A stretch of 43,556 nt of DNA, from the NCBI GenBank assembly GCA_026129915.1, contig JAHCHD010000026.1, positions 1 to 43,556 of the forward strand, written 5' to 3'. The notes under the pieces were generated by a model, which was not told where the DNA came from, made no database searches, and worked only from the letters and a program-made list of their open reading frames with translations. Of this stretch, positions 24,593 to 32,354 are shown one piece after another (positions within the stretch are counted from its first letter, which is position 1; the number at the start of each line of letters is the position of its first letter). Source of the stretch: Bryobacterales bacterium (GTDB lineage Bacteria > Acidobacteriota > Terriglobia > Bryobacterales > Bryobacteraceae). The position numbers and the translations under genes were made by a program.

Positions 24593-26944
24593 CTAAGGCT
24601 GCGGGGCAGCGCCGTTTGCGTTGGCAAGCCAGTCGAAGAGCATTGTCTGGGAGGAAGCCGGGAAGCGATTGAAGTCGAGGGGCGCCTCAAACTGCAGGGC
24701 TTCGGCGGCATTCTCACGCGTGTACACCAGACGGACGCGGGAGATGCCAGCGCGAACAAGCGACGGAGCGGCGTAGCGGTCGTGGCGCGGCGCAATCACA
24801 AGCACCGGACGGGGTGCGATGAGCGCAAGCACCTCTGGATCATCCAGCGGCAGGTCGTTTGAGCGCGACTCAAACACCGCCCACTGCGGCAGCAAGCCCT
24901 GGAGTCGTCCGTACTGGGCAAGACCCTCGGTTTCCGCGATCTCGCGCGCTGCCACCGCATCATTGCCGGGGCGCTGCGGGCGGAAACCGGCATGGAGTGC
25001 GACGGCGCGAACGCGAGGTTCGAGCGCGGCTGTATACATGGCGACACGGGCGCCCACGCTCCAGCCAGCCAGAGAGATGCGGCTGGCGTCTAAACCGGGA
25101 AGGCGCGACGCGATATCGACGGCAGCACGGGCATCGGCCACCATCTTGCCCATCAGGCTCCAGCGAGGGTAGCGGCGGTAGAAGTCGCGTGCCTCGTGAA
25201 TACGCGAGCCGTAGCCGACGTGGTCAAACACCATCACCGCAAAGCCGCGTGCAATCAATTGCTCCAGCCACGGGCGGAAGTAGCGCGAGTAGCCGGTGGG
25301 GTGAGCGTCCTGGTGCAACCAGATGACGACTGGCAGGCGGGCATCGGCGGGTGCGGTGGCGGGGCGGTAGAGGTCAGCACGAATGTCGTCCCCGAAGCCC
25401 ACGGGCTGCCAGGTGAAGGACTTGCCCTCCAGCGGGCGATTGAACAGTCCGGAAAGCCATCCGTCACTTGGGTAGCGCGAGGCTTCGCCGGAAGGCGGCA
25501 GTCCGAAGGAGACGCCGGCTGGCTCTTCCCCCAGCAGGGCCAGCAGGGCCTCGCGAGCCTTGGGCCGCTGGGCAGGCCACTGCTCAGGCGCGAGGCGAAC
25601 GGGGTCAGTGGTCTGGAATCGGTTCGCAGCGCCAGCCTGGATTGCGAGGGATTGCCAGCGGCTGTGCTGGTAGTCGAGGGTAAGTTCTTCAGGGCGAGCG
25701 CCGGAGCTTCGGCCGAAGACGTGGTCGAGGAAGTCGACATAACGTTCGATGTCCCCGGCCGTGGTTGCATGTTCCCCGGCGCGGAGATGAAGAGCCACAT
25801 TGCCGTCGGCGCCCAGGAGCCGGTAGACAGATTGGACGGAGCGGTAACCCTGCTCGATGCCATAGGGGGCGCCCTGACCCTCAGAGTAGGCGGAGGCGAT
25901 CAACAGCCCACGGGGAGCGACCATGCTCATGATGGAGTTCTGGTCAATGGGCAGTTTGTGCTCTCGACCAGCGAAGAAGCGCAGCCGCGGGTGAAACCAG
26001 TGGGGGAAGTTGGTGGTGATCTGCTCCAGGGTTTCGTTGGTATAGATATCCGGGGTAAAGCGCCAAGGGGTGGATTCGCCGGTATTGCCACTGGAGAGGA
26101 TCACCGCGCCGATGCGCTCGTCAAAGGCGGCAGCCATCAGGGCCTGCTTCCCGTTTCGGGAGTGGCCGGTAATGCCGATTTGGGCTTTGTTCACTTTGGA
26201 CAGGGTATAGAGATAGTCCACGGCGCGGCTGCCCGCCCAACCCCAGCGCGCCATCGCGGAGAAGTCAAAGCCTGGGTACACATCAATATACCCGTCGCTA
26301 TAGTCTTCGATCGAGTAGTTGGGGTCAGACGCGGAATAGAAGACGCCGATATACCCGCGGCGGACTGCGGTGGAGAGCCACGGACGCCAGCGCGGATGGT
26401 TGGTAAGGAACACCGGGAAGGGACCGGGGCCAGGAGGCGTGACGATCTCGATGAGCAGCCGACCGCGAAGATCCGGGCCAAAGGAGAGCATCACGCGATC
26501 TACGGTGACGTCACCGTCGCGCACTGACGAGACGGTTTCCGCGCTGAGATTGTCGGGAGCGGGCGGAATTCTTCCATAGAGCCACTGCTGCGCCTGCGCA
26601 GCAATCCAGGCACGCTTGGGGGCCCAGGAGGTGGCATCGCGCACTGCGCCGATATTGGCGGCGGGAACGGCGGCCAAGGGATCCGGCAGAAAGGGCTGCG
26701 AGGGCATGGTGGCGAAATCAGGCGGGAGTTCGCCGGTACGTCGCTGCCAGTCCTCCCAGGTCTTGTCGATGGCGTTGATGCGCCCGGTATGGGGTGTGCG
26801 GGACGGAGTGAGAACTTCCAGCAATTCCTTGAGGCTTTGATCGCGGCGGGCCTCGGCAGCATCTTGCGCAGGCATAGAGGTGGAGCACAACAACAGGGCA
26901 AGCATCGCAACGGCATGGGAGAGCTTGGGCAGAAAGGGCATCAT
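24593..26944 (-). CDS. Secreted double alpha/beta-hydrolase, glucuronoyl-esterase-like N-terminal half
   Basis: 783 aa. Signal peptide at 1-27 (AVAMLALLLCSTSMPAQ). The first hydrolase domain (about 40-420) carries GITGHSRNGKQALMAAA, the GxSRxGK nucleophile elbow of carbohydrate esterase family 15-like proteins (Ser near 262), and GEHATTAGD late in the domain as the candidate catalytic His region. The second half (about 430-783) is another alpha/beta hydrolase of the dienelactone-hydrolase type: VVIWLHQDAHPTGYSR, SLAGWSVGARVAM (Ser near 628) and APRHDRYAAPS. Both triads look plausible, so this could be a bifunctional plant-polymer or ester hydrolase. It is downstream of the second TonB receptor but separated by a terminator. 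Confidence 0.8.
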   Translation of the reverse strand: MMPFLPKLSHAVAMLALLLCSTSMPAQDAAEARRDQSLKELLEVLTPSRTPHTGRINAIDKTWEDWQRRTGELPPDFATMPSQPFLPDPLAAVPAANIGAVRDATSWAPKRAWIAAQAQQWLYGRIPPAPDNLSAETVSSVRDGDVTVDRVMLSFGPDLRGRLLIEIVTPPGPGPFPVFLTNHPRWRPWLSTAVRRGYIGVFYSASDPNYSIEDYSDGYIDVYPGFDFSAMARWGWAGSRAVDYLYTLSKVNKAQIGITGHSRNGKQALMAAAFDERIGAVILSSGNTGESTPWRFTPDIYTNETLEQITTNFPHWFHPRLRFFAGREHKLPIDQNSIMSMVAPRGLLIASAYSEGQGAPYGIEQGYRSVQSVYRLLGADGNVALHLRAGEHATTAGDIERYVDFLDHVFGRSSGARPEELTLDYQHSRWQSLAIQAGAANRFQTTDPVRLAPEQWPAQRPKAREALLALLGEEPAGVSFGLPPSGEASRYPSDGWLSGLFNRPLEGKSFTWQPVGFGDDIRADLYRPATAPADARLPVVIWLHQDAHPTGYSRYFRPWLEQLIARGFAVMVFDHVGYGSRIHEARDFYRRYPRWSLMGKMVADARAAVDIASRLPGLDASRISLAGWSVGARVAMYTAALEPRVRAVALHAGFRPQRPGNDAVAAREIAETEGLAQYGRLQGLLPQWAVFESRSNDLPLDDPEVLALIAPRPVLVIAPRHDRYAAPSLVRAGISRVRLVYTRENAAEALQFEAPLDFNRFPASSQTMLFDWLANANGAAPQP

Positions 26945-27020
26945 CGTATACCTGAGAGAATTGGAGTCCTTCGGGCTTAGTCTATCGGAATCCGGCAGGA
27001 GGGCAGAGGGACGTGCAGCA

Positions 27021-27074
27021 GAAAGAAAATAGCCTCAGACGGCGGTCGCACTGTGGCGGCCGCGGTCTGAGGCT
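27021..27074 (-). terminator. Rho-independent terminator of the second receptor gene
   Basis: AGCCTCAGAC (27031-27040) pairs perfectly with GTCTGAGGCT (27065-27074), and the stem extends inward by GCGG/CCGC after one mismatch. On the minus strand it is followed by ATTTTCTTTC. It separates the receptor from the esterase gene. Confidence 0.8.
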
Positions 27075-27089
27075 GACGAGGAACGACCG

Positions 27090-30000
27090 TTAAAACGTGA
27101 GCTTCAGTGCTCCCTGCCAGGAACGCGGAGGATCCTGGGAAGTGATGGTGCCGAAGGCTCCCGAAGTAACAGTAGTATTGGGGTTCGCTAGGTTAGCGAA
27201 GTTCAAAGCGTTAAAGGTTTCGGCGCGGAACTGCAGCACGAATCGATCCGTGATGCGGAAGTTCTTGATGAGGCCAAAATCCAGCCGGTCCTGCACGGGG
27301 CCCCGGATTCCGTTGAAGCGGAGCGGGAACCGCCGCAGGTTGCTTGCTAACTGAAGTGCGTTGTTGCGCTCAAAGCCAGCATTGACGTTGAACCACTGGT
27401 CGACACTCCGTTGATCCGCGGGCAACACCACGTTATTGAGATCGCCATTGAAGATCGCATTGCCAAAGCCGAGCGGCGACCCGCTCTGGTGTTGCCAAGA
27501 CGAGTTCAATTGCCAACCGCCAAGGATGCCGTTGACGAGCGGATGGGAAGCGGATCCAAACTGACGTCCGCGACCGAAGGGCAGTTCCCAGATGCCGGAG
27601 GCAGTAATCCGGTGCGTGCGGTCGAGACCGGAGACCACCTCATAGGGGGTGGGATCCTGGAGGTTCATGAACTCAGTTGCCTCCATGTTCTTCGACCATG
27701 TGTAGGACATCTGCATGGTATAGCTCTTGGTAAAGCGCTTCTCAAGGCGCATTTGTAGAGAGTGATACCAGCCGTAGCCCACTGGTTCGTGAATATTGAC
27801 GGCTCCAAAATGCGGGAAGGGCTGCAAGAGTGCGGCGCGAGAGATATTGGCGCCGTAAATGGGGTTTGTTCCCCGAAGAGGATTCGGGAAGTTCTGCCCC
27901 AAATAGTTGATGGTAGCCTGATCGCGCGTCGAGCTGGTGGAGAGATACTGCGCCGGCGTGTAGTTCATATTGCGCACCACGTTGAGGCGCGTCGAACGGT
28001 TGCCGACGTAGGTGGCCTCCAACAGAAATTGCGCGGGCAATGTACGCTGGAAACCACCGCTCCAGCGCTGTGCGTATGCGTTCTTGCGGGAATCTGGGAA
28101 TGCAGTAACGCCTTGCCCCAGGTTCGTGCTGAGTCCGCCGGCTGCGCCAAGCGGTTGGAGAAGGCCGTTGGGGAACGGATTCGCTGTTGTCGCCAGATAG
28201 GTTAAACCATTATCCAGGGTGGCCTGGATTGGAGTGGATAGCGTGAAGCCAGCCGGTTCCGTGTTGGTATAGAGTGTGCCCAGGGGAGCAAAGAAAATGC
28301 CGTAGCCACCACGGAAGACCGTCTTGTCGTTCAGTTGATAGGCAAGGCCGATTCGGGGCATCAGGTTATTCTGCGCGGGGTTCCAGTAGCCGCGGGGGTT
28401 GCCGTTCGCGCCCACAAATGTGAGTCCGCCCAGCACGCGGAAGTTCTCCAACGGCAGCTCGGGGACACGGTTGGTGGAGGCCGCGTAGTTTGCGCGAGCC
28501 TGCGCTTCAATCGGATTTGACGCGGTCTGATCGAAGTTGCGTACCGATCGGTCATAGCGCTCGGTAGTGGCGTTTTCCACTTCGTAGCGCAAACCAAGAT
28601 TCAGCGTTAGCTTCCGTGAGACCTTGAAGTCGTCCTGCACATAGAAGCCAAAGATGGAGTTGCGTTCCGCATAGGAGGCAACCACCGCCATTGACCCGGC
28701 CGGGACACCAAGGAGGAAGCTGGCGATTTCGCCGCCCACCTGAGGAGCGGCCGCGGTGTCGAGCGGACCACGGGTGAATGTGGAGTTGAAGCTTAGGTCT
28801 GGCGAAGCCGCTTGGGGGAAGCGGTTGCGATTCTCGCGCAAATTGCGCCAGTCGAAGCCTACGCGAATACTGTGTTTCGACTTGTTGATGCTTAGCGTGG
28901 TGTTGAAGTTGTGAATGAGAGATGCGGTGACCCCATCACCGGATTCCCAACCGCTGACCGTTGACCACGGAGCAACCGCCACGCGAGGGAATGTTGCGAC
29001 CGAGCCGTCAACGGAGCTTACCACCTGGTTTGAAAATCCAAGTGCCGCGAGGTCCTGGCCCTGGCTTGCGCGACGTTCCGGGAATGCCTGCTGTGTGAGT
29101 CCATAGCGGAAATTCAGAACCAGGGTGGGACTTAGGACAATCACGTCGTCCAAAGCAACGCCACGGTTAATGCGGTTGAGGATGATGCCATCGGGGTAAC
29201 TCGTACCGTACCAGCGGTTCTTGTCCTCTTCCCAGTAATCACGATGGAAACGGAAGAACGTCCGGTGGTTCTCGTTGAAAACGTGATCCACGCGGCCAAT
29301 GTTGGTCCAGTAGGTTTCCAGTGCTTTGCCGGCCAGGAAGAAGTTGTTGCGGAAATCCGCGGTTCCCGCCTGGTTTGGGCCTGGCCAGGCGCGCAACAAA
29401 TTCTGCGCTACCGGATCGAGGCGAGCATTGGGAATAATGTTGTTCGCGATCGGCGTACGGATAAACCGCCCGTTCGGTGCGGCCGCTGTGGAGAACGGGT
29501 CGTAGACCTGATTGTTGGCACTGAGTGCGAGCAGTGGAGATAGGTCGCCCCGGCGCATCTCGTCTGTGGGTACCGTGGAGACGCGGCTTCCGACATTCGG
29601 ATCGCCAAACAGATTAGCTTCAATGGCATAGAACCAGAAAGTGCGGTTGCGGCCATCATAGAACTTAGGGATGAACAACGGGCCGCCAATAGAACCGCCA
29701 AAGCGGTTGTCCTGGTAGAGTGGGAGCCCTTGTCCAGCACGGTTCTGGAAAATCGTCGGTGCATCCAATTTCGAGTGGCGCAGCCAATGGTGCAGTTCCC
29801 CGTGGACCTCGTTTGTGCCCGATTTCGTGGTCACGTTCACCGAGGAGCCTAGCGAGAATCCTGTGGAGGCGTCGAAGCTGCTGGTTTGCACCTTGAATTC
29901 GCCAATCGCTGTTTGCGGAGGCGAAAAGGCAACGCGCGGCTGCGTGCCATCGCTATATACGTTCACAACGCCATCCATAGTGAAGTCGTTGTTGTAGTTG

Positions 30001-30557
30001 GTGACTCCATTTGAGCCGAATTGGCTGGGCGCGTTATTGAAGGGCGCTTTGCGAAGGCGAAGGTTCGTGCCATTCACGGTGCCTGGCGCAAGGTGCACAA
30101 GATCCATGGCATTGCCGGCGAAGAGCGGCAGTTCCTCAATACGGCGCTGGTCGACAACCTGGCCGAGGTTCACGTCAGAAACCATCAGCAAGGGCGTCTC
30201 ACTGGTAACCTCGACGATCTCAGTGACTTCGCCGATTGCGAGAGGCAAATCGAGAGTTACAGTCTCTGTGGTACGCACTTGAATGCCGGTACGCACAAGC
30301 TTTGAGAAACCAGGGGTTTCGGCCTCCACTCGGTACATGCCCGGGTTCAGATAGGGTACCCGGTAGTCCCCGGTGGGGCTGGAACTTGCAGAAATGGTGA
30401 CGCCGGTATCTTCATTCGTCACTTTCAAACTCACCCCAGGGATGGCAACACCCGAGGGGTCAATGACACGACCCAAGATGGTGCCACGCGGATCTTGAGC
30501 GAACAACGCGGCACTGACCACCAAAAGCAACAGTGAAAACAGAGAAATCCGTTTCAT
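27090..30557 (-). CDS. TonB-dependent receptor, Oar-like with carboxypeptidase-regulatory domain
   Basis: 1155 aa. Signal peptide 1-20 (ISLFSLLLLVVSAALFAQ), carboxypeptidase-regulatory-like domain about 25-105 (TILGRVIDPSGVAIPGVSL), plug about 110-220 (VVDQRRIEELPLFAGNAM), then a barrel to the C-terminal GALKLTF. Same architecture as the receptor at 7.7-10.9 kb but clearly diverged in plug and barrel, so a different ligand is likely. The start codon is one base after a perfect hairpin whose 3' arm contains the only purine-rich ribosome site. Monocistronic because of the terminator downstream. Confidence 0.9.
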   Translation of the reverse strand: MKRISLFSLLLLVVSAALFAQDPRGTILGRVIDPSGVAIPGVSLKVTNEDTGVTISASSSPTGDYRVPYLNPGMYRVEAETPGFSKLVRTGIQVRTTETVTLDLPLAIGEVTEIVEVTSETPLLMVSDVNLGQVVDQRRIEELPLFAGNAMDLVHLAPGTVNGTNLRLRKAPFNNAPSQFGSNGVTNYNNDFTMDGVVNVYSDGTQPRVAFSPPQTAIGEFKVQTSSFDASTGFSLGSSVNVTTKSGTNEVHGELHHWLRHSKLDAPTIFQNRAGQGLPLYQDNRFGGSIGGPLFIPKFYDGRNRTFWFYAIEANLFGDPNVGSRVSTVPTDEMRRGDLSPLLALSANNQVYDPFSTAAAPNGRFIRTPIANNIIPNARLDPVAQNLLRAWPGPNQAGTADFRNNFFLAGKALETYWTNIGRVDHVFNENHRTFFRFHRDYWEEDKNRWYGTSYPDGIILNRINRGVALDDVIVLSPTLVLNFRYGLTQQAFPERRASQGQDLAALGFSNQVVSSVDGSVATFPRVAVAPWSTVSGWESGDGVTASLIHNFNTTLSINKSKHSIRVGFDWRNLRENRNRFPQAASPDLSFNSTFTRGPLDTAAAPQVGGEIASFLLGVPAGSMAVVASYAERNSIFGFYVQDDFKVSRKLTLNLGLRYEVENATTERYDRSVRNFDQTASNPIEAQARANYAASTNRVPELPLENFRVLGGLTFVGANGNPRGYWNPAQNNLMPRIGLAYQLNDKTVFRGGYGIFFAPLGTLYTNTEPAGFTLSTPIQATLDNGLTYLATTANPFPNGLLQPLGAAGGLSTNLGQGVTAFPDSRKNAYAQRWSGGFQRTLPAQFLLEATYVGNRSTRLNVVRNMNYTPAQYLSTSSTRDQATINYLGQNFPNPLRGTNPIYGANISRAALLQPFPHFGAVNIHEPVGYGWYHSLQMRLEKRFTKSYTMQMSYTWSKNMEATEFMNLQDPTPYEVVSGLDRTHRITASGIWELPFGRGRQFGSASHPLVNGILGGWQLNSSWQHQSGSPLGFGNAIFNGDLNNVVLPADQRSVDQWFNVNAGFERNNALQLASNLRRFPLRFNGIRGPVQDRLDFGLIKNFRITDRFVLQFRAETFNALNFANLANPNTTVTSGAFGTITSQDPPRSWQGALKLTF

Positions 30558-30658
30558 ATCTCTGAAAGAATATCAGAGACAATTGTCCGGAAACAATCGT
30601 AAACGACCCAAAAATAGCAAGTATAAAGGAAAAGTAATTTATTGGTATAACTACTTTT
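30558..30658 (-). promoter_or_regulatory. Leader of the second receptor gene with three dyads
   Basis: AT-rich stretch. TCTCTGA/TCAGAGA (30559-30565 and 30573-30579, 7-base loop) ends one base before the ATG and would hide the AGAGA ribosome site. ATTGT/ACAAT (30582-30586 and 30593-30597) and AAAAGTA/TACTTTT (30630-30636 and 30652-30658) lie farther upstream as possible operators. No convincing promoter hexamers were found. Confidence 0.45.
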
Positions 30659-30984
30659 AGAAACATACGGTTATGCTGACATCGCGATGGAGGATAACAC
30701 CCCGGGAGGCTCCTGGATTCCGCGACAAATCCGCGGTCCACTTTGCCAGGAACCGATGCAAAAACTCCCTTTGTTCCGATTGGGGATGGAATTATTTCCA
30801 GCCGACACGGGATACAGCGAGGAGCCGGTCGTCAGAGCAAGATAAGAAATCAGATCTCCTGACCTGGTAAGCAACAGAGAAACTGGGAGATAGGATGCCC
30901 AGGAGCGGAGAGCGCAAAGAGTAGACAGTTCAGGGACGCCGAATTGGCCAGGAACGTGCAAGCCTTCTTGTAGCTACAAAAGAA

Positions 30985-31026
30985 CCGCCCGGGCAGAAGT
31001 GAGGCTGGGTATGGACGCCCGGGCGG
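30985..31026 (-). terminator. GC-rich hairpin, possible minus-strand terminator or small-RNA element
   Basis: CCGCCCGGGC (30985-30994) and GCCCGGGCGG (31017-31026) are perfect 10-bp inverted arms around a 22-base loop. On the minus strand the stem is followed by TTCTTTTG, a weak T-tract, although no minus-strand gene lies just upstream. Confidence 0.4.
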
Positions 31027-31250
31027 GAAGCTGCTAATTAGGCACCTTTCGATAGAGATTCTAGCTGAAGCGCCCTTAGAATTGTTAACTCTTTTGGGAC
31101 CCATTCGGCGTTTTTTCCCTTTTATTCTCACCCCCGAAATGGGGGAACTACGTCTAACCAAAAGGGGATAGCGGGAAGTCCTGATATTTGGGCTACCGCT
31201 CAAATCCATTGATTTTAAAAGGTTGCTTGCTCCTTGATGACCATTAGTGA

Positions 31251-31269
31251 CTGCCCTCGCGCAGGGCAG
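31251..31269 (+). promoter_or_regulatory. Leader hairpin of the radical SAM gene
   Basis: CTGCCCT-CGCGC-AGGGCAG, a perfect 7-bp stem with 5-base loop, 35 bases before the ATG at 31305. Not followed by a T-tract. May affect translation or be chance. Confidence 0.3.
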
Positions 31270-31304
31270 CGTGCAATGATGTCGAAGGGGAGCCCAAAGC
31301 TGGC

Positions 31305-32354
31305 ATGGAGTCGATTTACTACGTAATTTGCTATTTGTGCCACCGCACTTGCCCGCACTGCTATGAAGATCGCTTCCGTCCCTACCATGGCGAAGAGCTG
31401 GAACGGGTGTTAGCACTCAGCCTTGCCACGACACCTCGAGTGATCGCCAACCTGCCCGCACGGATGACGTACCACGACTGGGCTGAGTTGGACGCACAAC
31501 AACGCCCGGCGGAACGACGCGGACGAATCATATTGGCGGGTGGTGAGGTGCTATTGGACGCTGTGCGAGAGCGGATCCTCTACCCGGCGATCCGGCAAAT
31601 CCATGCCAAGTTTGCGGAGGCGGGCGGGGTGGATGTGCTGGTTCAGACCACAGGCGACGTACTGACGGAGCGCATCCTGGACGAGTTGCTGGTACTCAAC
31701 GTTCGCTGTATTTCCGTCGCCGGAATGGACGCGTATCACAAGGGAATGGACACCCCCGGGGCGCAGGCGCGTTTACGGAACAAACTGACGCGCTGGTTTG
31801 AAGCAAGGGAGATGCAGCCCTCGCCGCAGAACGCCAGAGCGATGGCGGTGGGCGGGGAGGTGGGCATCCAGTATTACCACTTCTTTGGGGCGACACCTGA
31901 TTCCTGGATAGGGCCGCTGTGGCCCCGCGGGCGGGCGGTACAGAACGAACTGTCGGTTGCGACGCTGGAGGATAACTTCTGCAACCGGTGGTCGGGGGGA
32001 CTTGGTTTTCTGGACTACCGGAATGCAGGGTCGGAAGTTTCCATCGAACCTGATGGCAGCGTCTACCCATGCTGCTTGAAGACAAAGCTTCCCCTTGGAA
32101 ATGTGACGGAAGAACCGCTGGAGCGGATGCTGGATCGCCATACCGGGAACCCGGTGTATGAAGCCATTTCAATGGGGCATCCGGAGCGCATGGGAATTGC
32201 GCATGGGTGGAGCGTGGAGCAATTCCTGGAGAAGTCAGTGGCCACAATGCCCTCAGGGAAGGTGTATCGCAACCTCTGCGTGGGTTGCGACCGCTTTCAC
32301 CAGGAGGTGCTGGGCGCCACTACACCCGAATTGGTTTCGATCTCCTTACCATGA
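31305..32354 (+). CDS. Radical SAM protein with SPASM-like C-terminus
   Basis: 349 aa. LCHRTCPHC at 11-19 gives the CX3CX2C motif (C12, C16, C19) that binds the radical SAM [4Fe-4S] cluster, followed by the aromatic position and a TIM-barrel-like core (RIILAGGEVLLDA as the GGE motif). The C-terminal part has GSVYPCCLKTKLPLGNVTEE and LCVGCDRFH, the cysteine arrangement and GN motif of SPASM-type auxiliary clusters. Such proteins often modify peptides or proteins, but no recognisable substrate or export gene is adjacent. The ribosome site (GGGGAG) is rather distant, 12 bases from the ATG. The last 58 bases overlap the end of the convergent metal ATPase gene. Confidence 0.8.
   Translation: MESIYYVICYLCHRTCPHCYEDRFRPYHGEELERVLALSLATTPRVIANLPARMTYHDWAELDAQQRPAERRGRIILAGGEVLLDAVRERILYPAIRQIHAKFAEAGGVDVLVQTTGDVLTERILDELLVLNVRCISVAGMDAYHKGMDTPGAQARLRNKLTRWFEAREMQPSPQNARAMAVGGEVGIQYYHFFGATPDSWIGPLWPRGRAVQNELSVATLEDNFCNRWSGGLGFLDYRNAGSEVSIEPDGSVYPCCLKTKLPLGNVTEEPLERMLDRHTGNPVYEAISMGHPERMGIAHGWSVEQFLEKSVATMPSGKVYRNLCVGCDRFHQEVLGATTPELVSISLP

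Larger units (their letters stand above)
30659..31304. other. Long intergenic region with strong hairpins and small open frames
   Basis: About 650 bases between divergent genes. It holds a 52-codon plus-strand frame (30687-30845) without a good ribosome site, a perfect 12-bp palindrome TTGTAGCTACAA (30968-30979), a GC-rich 10-bp hairpin (30985-31026), a small C5/G5 hairpin (31131-31145), and a 7-bp hairpin in the radical SAM leader (31251-31269). No RNA family is recognised. Confidence 0.4.

Noticed and set aside
25196..26527. 443-codon plus-strand frame opposite the esterase
   Set aside because: Same reason; it mirrors the esterase codons and has low-complexity Gly/Ala composition.
31131..31145. 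C5-GAAAT-G5 hairpin as an intrinsic terminator
   Set aside because: The T-rich run lies before, not after, the stem on the plus strand, and nothing T-rich follows it on the minus strand.
31237..31326. 29-codon frame overlapping the radical SAM start as a leader peptide
   Set aside because: No ribosome site and no codon run suggesting attenuation; probably chance.
30850..31416. 188-codon minus-strand frame overlapping the radical SAM start
   Set aside because: Basic, Ser/Pro-rich, no ribosome site, and it crosses both the strong hairpins and the start of a well-supported gene.
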